DNA of 55,929 nt from Microvirga aerilata (GTDB lineage Bacteria; Pseudomonadota; Alphaproteobacteria; Rhizobiales; Beijerinckiaceae): the NCBI RefSeq assembly GCF_016743775.1, contig NZ_JAEQMY010000032.1, forward strand, positions 1 to 55,929, written 5' to 3'. The notes beneath the pieces were generated by a model. The model did not search any database, was not told where the DNA came from, and worked only from the letters and a program-made list of their open reading frames with translations. This document shows, one piece after another, positions 51,547 through 55,929 of the stretch. A program made the position numbers and the translations under genes. Position 1 is the stretch's first letter; each line of letters starts with the position of its first letter.

Positions 51547-51825
51547 CGTGTGGTGCCCCGGCGCTCATCCCCACGTTATCAGCGAGTTGCATCGGAGGTT
51601 CAGGTTTGAGTTCCAAGCTGACGCCCAGGACAATCCAGCATTAACATTACACTCGACCATCCACGCATCGCGGGCCGAAGCTAGCTTAGTGTTTTCCGCC
51701 TTGGCGAGCGTCACTCTCCAGCAGGTGTAGCGGCCCGCGCGTTCAACTATGCTGCTACTCAGGAATGGCTCTGTACGAAGTGGAAGAGGCTAGGGTTTTA
51801 ATTTTGATCAGGGAGTATGACGGCC

Positions 51826-52980
51826 ATGACCATCCAACCACAGCCTTTCAAATTGCAAGTCCCGGACGCTTCCATTGCGGATCTGCGTGTGCGCTTGCTA
51901 CGCGCGCGCCTTCCAGACCAAGCACCGGGCGAGCCATGGGCGTATGGCACTGATGTCGCCTACTTGAGCACCCTCGTCGAATATTGGCGCGATCGCTTCG
52001 ACTGGCGCGCGCAAGAGGCGAGGCTGAATGCCTTCCCGCAATATAAGGTCCAATTGCATGGCATTGATCTGCACTTCCTGCATGTCCCGGGAGTGGGTCC
52101 TGATCCCCACCCTCTCCTGCTCTCGCACGGCTGGCCAGGCTCCATCTTTGAGTTTATCGAGCTGATCCCCCGCCTTACTGATCCAGAGCGATTCGGAGGC
52201 GACCCTGCCGATGCCTTCACGATCGTCGCTCCCTCTCTACCGGGCTACGGCCTCTCCTTTGCTCCTGGTCAGCCGCGGTTCGGAGTTGAGAGCATTGCGG
52301 ACTGTTTGGCTGCTCTGATGAGCGAAGTGCTGGGTTACCGTAAATTCGGAGCCCAGGGAGGCGACTGGGGCGCGTTCGTCACTGCTCGGCTCGGCTACGC
52401 CTACCCGGAGCGCCTATCCGGCATCCATCTCAACATGATGCCAATCCGGCGTGACCCAACGATTTTATCCGATCCGACACCCGAGGAGAGCCGCTTCCTG
52501 GACGAGCTTCAAGTCTGGCTTAAGGAGGAGACCGGCTACCAATGGATCCAAGGGACCCGGCCGCAGACGCTAGCCTTTGCGCTGACGGATTCCCCAACTG
52601 GCCTTGCAGCGTGGATCGTGGAGAAATTCCGGGCGTGGTCGGACTGCGGCGGAGACATCGAGGCTGTGTTTTCACGGGATCACCTGTTGGCAAACATTAG
52701 CCTTTACTGGTTCACAGGCGCGATTGGCTCGTCCTTCTGGCCCTATTATGCTCGGATGCACGGGCCTTGGCCTATTCCATACGGTGAAGCCGTAGCCGTA
52801 CCGACAGGATATTGTGAGTTCCCACGTGAGATGCTGAGGCCGCCCCGTTCTGCTGCTGAGAGAACGTTCACGAACCTTCAGCGTTGGAGTGTGATGGAGC
52901 GTGGCGGGCACTTCGCCGCGATGGAACAGCCAGAAGCTCTAGCTCAAGAAGTACGCGCTCTATTCCGAATGCTTCGCTGA
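51826..52980 (+). CDS. Epoxide hydrolase, alpha/beta-hydrolase family
   Basis: 384 residues with an N-terminal epoxide hydrolase (EHN) domain and then the alpha/beta core: oxyanion-hole HGWPGS near 100, nucleophile Asp in GAQGGDWGAF near 183, and the catalytic histidine in ERGGHFAAMEQPE near 360. The ATG at 51826 has GGAG at good spacing; the one at 51817 is too close to it. It stands alone, 280 bp after the PRISE gene; that gap has no recognisable features. Confidence 0.87.
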   Translation: MTIQPQPFKLQVPDASIADLRVRLLRARLPDQAPGEPWAYGTDVAYLSTLVEYWRDRFDWRAQEARLNAFPQYKVQLHGIDLHFLHVPGVGPDPHPLLLSHGWPGSIFEFIELIPRLTDPERFGGDPADAFTIVAPSLPGYGLSFAPGQPRFGVESIADCLAALMSEVLGYRKFGAQGGDWGAFVTARLGYAYPERLSGIHLNMMPIRRDPTILSDPTPEESRFLDELQVWLKEETGYQWIQGTRPQTLAFALTDSPTGLAAWIVEKFRAWSDCGGDIEAVFSRDHLLANISLYWFTGAIGSSFWPYYARMHGPWPIPYGEAVAVPTGYCEFPREMLRPPRSAAERTFTNLQRWSVMERGGHFAAMEQPEALAQEVRALFRMLR

Positions 52981-53451
52981 GACAGATGACTTATCGCTTG
53001 CGGCCGCCGAAATGGACGCAAGCAAGTGCGGTGCTCTGGCACGATGCAGAGTGTGCGACCCAAATCCTTCGAATAGAAGGCGGTTGATCTTATGAAGGTG
53101 GGTATCGAATCGGTCCCTGAAGCTCGCCCCACTCAACGAACGTCAGCTCTTAGAACCCTAAGCGGTCCTAGCGATTACGTCGCAGAAGTGCCAGGAGCGG
53201 ACCTCCCGCATAGCGGACCGGATGTTATGCGCCGATCAAGGCCAAACGGCTGCCATGGGTCTTCGAAGTCAGCGAACTCACGGTGATAGTCGCTTCAATT
53301 TCCCAGCGAACAAGTCTTAGGAACTGCTCGCCCCGACATCCCAGGCGGCGATGCCACGCTGGATGATCGCCTTACAAGTGTCTCTCAGGGGCCCGTCACG
53401 TTAACCGCCCTTGGATGCAATGAGACTTAATTAACAGCATAGCTGGTTCAA
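52981..53451. other. Gene-poor stretch (471 bp) before IS6 debris
   Basis: I find no gene with family features here. Short frames exist but have no ribosome-binding site or motif. Near the right side lies a 12-bp copy of the IS6 left end (53395-53406), so part of this stretch is probably leftover from past insertions and deletions. Confidence 0.5.
53395..53406 (+). repeat. 12-bp copy of the IS6 terminal sequence
   Basis: GTCACGTTAACC is identical to 9314-9325 at the left end of the intact IS6 element. The bases before it (GGGGCCC) differ but keep the G-rich outer edge of an IS6 end. It may mark the end of a related, deleted element. Twelve bases alone are weak evidence. Confidence 0.4.
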
Positions 53452-53697
53452 GGGTTCTGTCGCAAATCCGGATCAGAGGCGAGAAAGGATCAGGTACTTC
53501 TGGAGAGCTCATGCGGCGAGCAGATCGAATTGCTCTGCGAGTGACAGCTGCAGATTGTGGGCGTACTTCGCCTGTCCTTTCCGCATCATGTGAACCAGTT
53601 CAATCCCGCCCAAGATCACGCGAGCGCTGTTCGAAGACTTGAACCCAAGCATCGGCCAGATCCGCCGCTTGATCGCCCGATGATCCTGTTCGATGAT
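53452..53697 (-). mobile_element. Remnant of a second IS6-family element (transposase 3' end and one terminal repeat)
   Basis: GGGTTCTGTCGCAAA at 53452-53466 is a typical IS6 terminal inverted repeat (compare GGCACTGTTGCAAA of IS26). From 53509 to about 53697 on the minus strand the frame encodes the C-terminal part of an IS6 transposase (EQDHRAIKRR, PMLGFKS, GIELVHMMRKGQ). The 5' part and the other end of the element are missing. It belongs to a different IS6 branch from the intact element at 9308-10113. Confidence 0.72.
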
Positions 53698-54591
53698 CCG
53701 TGTGGCGGCCTCAAAGGCCTGGTTCGCGGTTTCGGCTACCCCGTCGAGGAAGAACTCGAGCCAAGCCTCCCAAGCGCCGTACTCTCGAACCTCTTGCAGC
53801 AGACGATAGTAGTCAGCCCGGTGGGTCTTCAGATACAGGCTGAGGTAGAGCAGCGGCTTGTGAAGCACGCCATGGACACAGAGGAAGAGAGTGACGAGCA
53901 GGCGTCCGATCCGGCCATTGCCGTCCAGGAACGGATGGATGGTCTCGAACTGAACGTGCAGCAGCCCTGCCTTGAGAAGGGCCGGCAACTTGGAACGGTC
54001 CTCATGCATGAACTGCTCGAGAGCGCCAAGGCAGGCCTCGAGCTCTGTCACAGGGGGAGGGACGAAGAGGGCATTGCCCGGGCGTGTGCCACCGATCCAG
54101 TTCTGAGAGCGCCGAAACTCCCCTGGGCTCTTACTGCCGCCACGAGCGCTCTGAAGAAGGCGGGCATGCATTTCGCGAATGAGACGGAGGGAGAGTGGTA
54201 AGTCTTGGAGGCGCTCAAGTCCGTACATCATCGCATCGACGTAGTTCGAGACCTCGCGAATGTCGTCAATGGGCTGGCCTGCTTGGGCTTCGGTCTCGAA
54301 CCGCAACAGGTCGGATAGTGTCGACTGGGTGCCTTCGATTTGGGAGGAAAGCACGGCCTCCTTTCGGACATACATGTACAAGAACAACTCCTGACGCGGC
54401 AGGAGCATGGTGACACCGTCGAGCCGACCCAGCGCACGCTCGGCCAAGCTGAGCCGCTCAAGCAGCGGAAGGACATCGATGGGCGGTTGAGGTGGAAGTG
54501 GTGGCGGGACGAAAGCGCGCACGGTTTCCCCTGCAACCGGGATTTCGACGAAGCGGCCAAGCCGCAAGTTGGTGGAATCAGCTTCGGTCAT
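53509..54591 (-). CDS. Fic-family protein fused to an IS6 transposase tail
   Basis: 360 residues from the ATG at 54591. Residues 1 to about 299 are a Fic protein: an N-terminal helix with the inhibitory S-x-x-x-E-G motif (SSQIEG, about 82-87) and the active site HPFLDGNGRIGR (about 219-230), intact for AMP transfer. From about residue 300 the sequence changes abruptly to an IS6 transposase C-terminus (EQDHRAIKRR, PMLGFKS, GIELVHMMRKGQ), where Fic relatives normally have a winged-helix domain. The Fic core and inhibitory helix are complete, so NMPylation of a target protein may persist, but the native C-terminal domain is lost. Confidence 0.8.
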   Translation of the reverse strand: MTEADSTNLRLGRFVEIPVAGETVRAFVPPPLPPQPPIDVLPLLERLSLAERALGRLDGVTMLLPRQELFLYMYVRKEAVLSSQIEGTQSTLSDLLRFETEAQAGQPIDDIREVSNYVDAMMYGLERLQDLPLSLRLIREMHARLLQSARGGSKSPGEFRRSQNWIGGTRPGNALFVPPPVTELEACLGALEQFMHEDRSKLPALLKAGLLHVQFETIHPFLDGNGRIGRLLVTLFLCVHGVLHKPLLYLSLYLKTHRADYYRLLQEVREYGAWEAWLEFFLDGVAETANQAFEAATRIIEQDHRAIKRRIWPMLGFKSSNSARVILGGIELVHMMRKGQAKYAHNLQLSLAEQFDLLAA

Positions 54592-54826
54592 AACCAACTG
54601 TTGCAGGGCGCGTTAATTAAGCAAGGTGCCGTTTGTTTAACTAAGCGGGATTGTAAGGTAAGCAGCCTTAAATAAGCCGAATGCCAAAACCGTTCTATAA
54701 GCAGAGGCTTCGATGCAGCTCGCTAATATAGATATAACATTTTGCATAATAAGCATTTCGATAAGAAGTCGGCGACAATGCCAAGTCATGACTGCCTGGC
54801 CAGGGGGCTTCCATCTGCTCCATCGT

Positions 54827-55267
54827 TCAACGTTTGATTCCGGTTTGCTGCTTTCCCGTTGAAAGGCCAGCGGAGGAAGCGCTTGGATGTGGAACTTCGT
54901 TCTGGATGATGTAGGTGTTGATCAGAGCCACAACCTTGCGGCCGAGTGCCTGATCCTCTTCAAGGCTACCCGTGTCGAGGATCTCGAGCCGGATCTCGAA
55001 ATCAGGGTCGCAGATGAGAATGGCCGGATCCTGCTCGTCACCGTCTCCCGGTCTGTCCAGGAACCAACCCTCGTCAGGATTCGGATCTTCAACATCAAGA
55101 CCCGCATCCAGGCTCTCGACAAGATACCTCGCCAGACGATCGTTGATCCGCGTGCCATCGTCTTCGCCAAAGATGAGCCGAGGCTCGCCTTGAGGATCCC
55201 GAATGACGTGCTGCCGATCCCTTCCGGGCCGGGCGATGAACAGGGTCCAGTGTGACGATGGGCTCAT
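54827..55267 (-). CDS. Hypothetical acidic protein (146 aa)
   Basis: Starts MSPSSHWTLFIARPGRDRQHV at the ATG at 55267, with GAGAAG upstream; 21 more codons are open upstream without a site. Acidic middle region (DVEDPNPDEGWFLDRPGDGDEQDP), no signal peptide or membrane helix, no motif I recognise. GC content and codon use match the neighbours, and the frame is long for a random one. Same strand as, and 150 bp downstream of, the DUF6880-like gene. Confidence 0.6.
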   Translation of the reverse strand: MSPSSHWTLFIARPGRDRQHVIRDPQGEPRLIFGEDDGTRINDRLARYLVESLDAGLDVEDPNPDEGWFLDRPGDGDEQDPAILICDPDFEIRLEILDTGSLEEDQALGRKVVALINTYIIQNEVPHPSASSAGLSTGKQQTGIKR

Positions 55268-55416
55268 GCGGTATTCTTCTCGCGAACTTCGTTGAAATCT
55301 TGAGCAAAGCTGTGTTTCGGCGTCAAGCATCGCCCCTATAGGGCTGCTTTCGTTCGCATCCCTCTCACATGGCCTTGGCTGGGTATGGCAGCGCAGCAGA
55401 ACCAGCTGTGCCGTCC

Positions 55417-55929
55417 TTACACGATCAAGCTCCAGAACGAGGTTTTGCGGCCGTGTTGGAGTTTGAGGCGCTTCATGTAGACATCATGAGCCTCAAACCT
55501 GCCGAAATCCTCAACTCGGTCAGCAAGGCTCTCGCACTCCTCAAGGTGGCGGGCAGCGTGCTGGTACCGCTTGGTCCTGTTTCGCTCCAGGGCAAAGTCG
55601 ATCAAGGCCCGGCGGAGAACAGTAGCCGCAAGAGGATGTTTGGCCTCCAGCGCAGCTGCGGCCGGCGCCATGATCTCGTAGAAGTCGCCGTTGAGTTCGT
55701 CTGCACGGGCAAGCACCAGGTGCGCGGCTTGGTCCAGCGCCGGCCAGGTCACCAGGAAACTTAAGGCATGGTGCACGCTCGAATGGCTCAGGGCATGAGC
55801 GATGGCCCGCTCCTCAGCCTCGAGATCCTCAAAGTCGGGCAGGCGCTTGAGATAGGAGCGCAGGTGCTCCGGGCTGAGCGAGCGCTCAAAGCAGACCCAA
55901 CGAAACGCCTGCGCCTCATCCGCTCGCCC
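55417..55929 (-). CDS. DUF6880-like protein, 5' end cut by the right edge
   Basis: The frame is open from the window edge to the stop at 55417, about 170 codons. Visible segments are ADEAQAFRWVCFERSLSPEH, DFEDLEAEERAIAHAL, FLVTWPALDQAAHLVLAR and GDFYEIMAPAAAALEAKHPLAAT, ending HGRKTSFWSLIV. The last about 120 residues read like the end of the DUF6880 family of alphaproteobacterial proteins with helical repeats and unknown function; in these an N-terminal SWIM-type part would lie outside the window. Family assignment is from memory of sequence style. Confidence 0.65.
   Translation of the reverse strand, partial: GRADEAQAFRWVCFERSLSPEHLRSYLKRLPDFEDLEAEERAIAHALSHSSVHHALSFLVTWPALDQAAHLVLARADELNGDFYEIMAPAAAALEAKHPLAATVLRRALIDFALERNRTKRYQHAARHLEECESLADRVEDFGRFEAHDVYMKRLKLQHGRKTSFWSLIV

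Noticed and set aside
53092..53286. 64-codon frame in the gene-poor stretch.
   Set aside because: No ribosome-binding site, no motif and composition unlike coding DNA of the neighbours.

Overview
The window is GC-rich, densely coded and reads as accessory catabolic DNA from an alphaproteobacterium, probably Hyphomicrobiales (Methylobacterium/Microvirga/Bosea-like). The grounds are the many ABC and TRAP transporters, GntR-FCD regulators, IS6-family elements and the style of the proteins. The genus is a guess. There are no rRNA, tRNA or CRISPR signals.

Layout. (1) 1-1.1 kb: the 5' end of an electron-transfer flavoprotein beta gene runs off the left edge, followed by a ribokinase-like kinase. 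(2) 1.3-9.2 kb: a probable hydroxy-acid uptake and breakdown locus. It holds a DapA-type aldolase, divergent from a GlcD-type FAD dehydrogenase, a complete TRAP transporter (dctQMP), a GntR-FCD regulator, an SDR and a PEP mutase/isocitrate lyase-family enzyme. A perfect 19-bp palindrome sits in the divergent promoter. (3) 9.3-10.1 kb: an intact IS6-family element inserted into the 3' end of a TetR gene. (4) 11.0-15.8 kb: an SDR, acyl-CoA dehydrogenase, acyl-CoA synthetase and APH-type kinase, the gene set of levulinate/4-hydroxyacyl-CoA (lva-like) catabolism. (5) 15.8-20 kb: an orphan branched-chain-type solute-binding protein, a shikimate dehydrogenase-like protein and a GMC oxidoreductase. 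(6) 20-27.7 kb: a regulator with two GntR-FCD units in one chain, a leftward operon (enoyl-CoA hydratase, two acyl-CoA dehydrogenases, quinone oxidoreductase), a divergent acyl-CoA synthetase and a tautomerase.

(7) 27.9-50.5 kb is the most striking part. Two long converging operons each start with a solute-binding protein and end in a split transketolase region. The rightward operon has livHMGF, an SDR, transketolase N and C halves, a GldA-like dehydrogenase, a cupin and a thioesterase. The leftward operon has a CUT1-type sugar ABC transporter, two tandem FGGY kinases, a HAD phosphatase, an SMP-30 lactonase and a second split transketolase pair. A 51-bp promoter-proximal element (43/51 identical by eye) precedes both operons at nearly the same distance from the first start codon. 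At the outer end lies a MocR-type GntR/aminotransferase regulator whose PLP-binding lysine is replaced by arginine. I infer one regulon, controlled by this regulator, for an unusual sugar or polyol processed by FGGY kinases and split transketolases (compare apulose-4-phosphate transketolase). The substrate is unknown.

(8) 50.5-55.9 kb: a PRISE-type reductase, an epoxide hydrolase, a gene-poor stretch with IS6 debris, a Fic gene whose 3' end has been replaced by an IS6 transposase tail, a hypothetical protein and a DUF6880-like protein cut by the right edge.

Everything was read by eye. Family calls rest on motifs and overall sequence style, and operators and terminators on visible symmetry.
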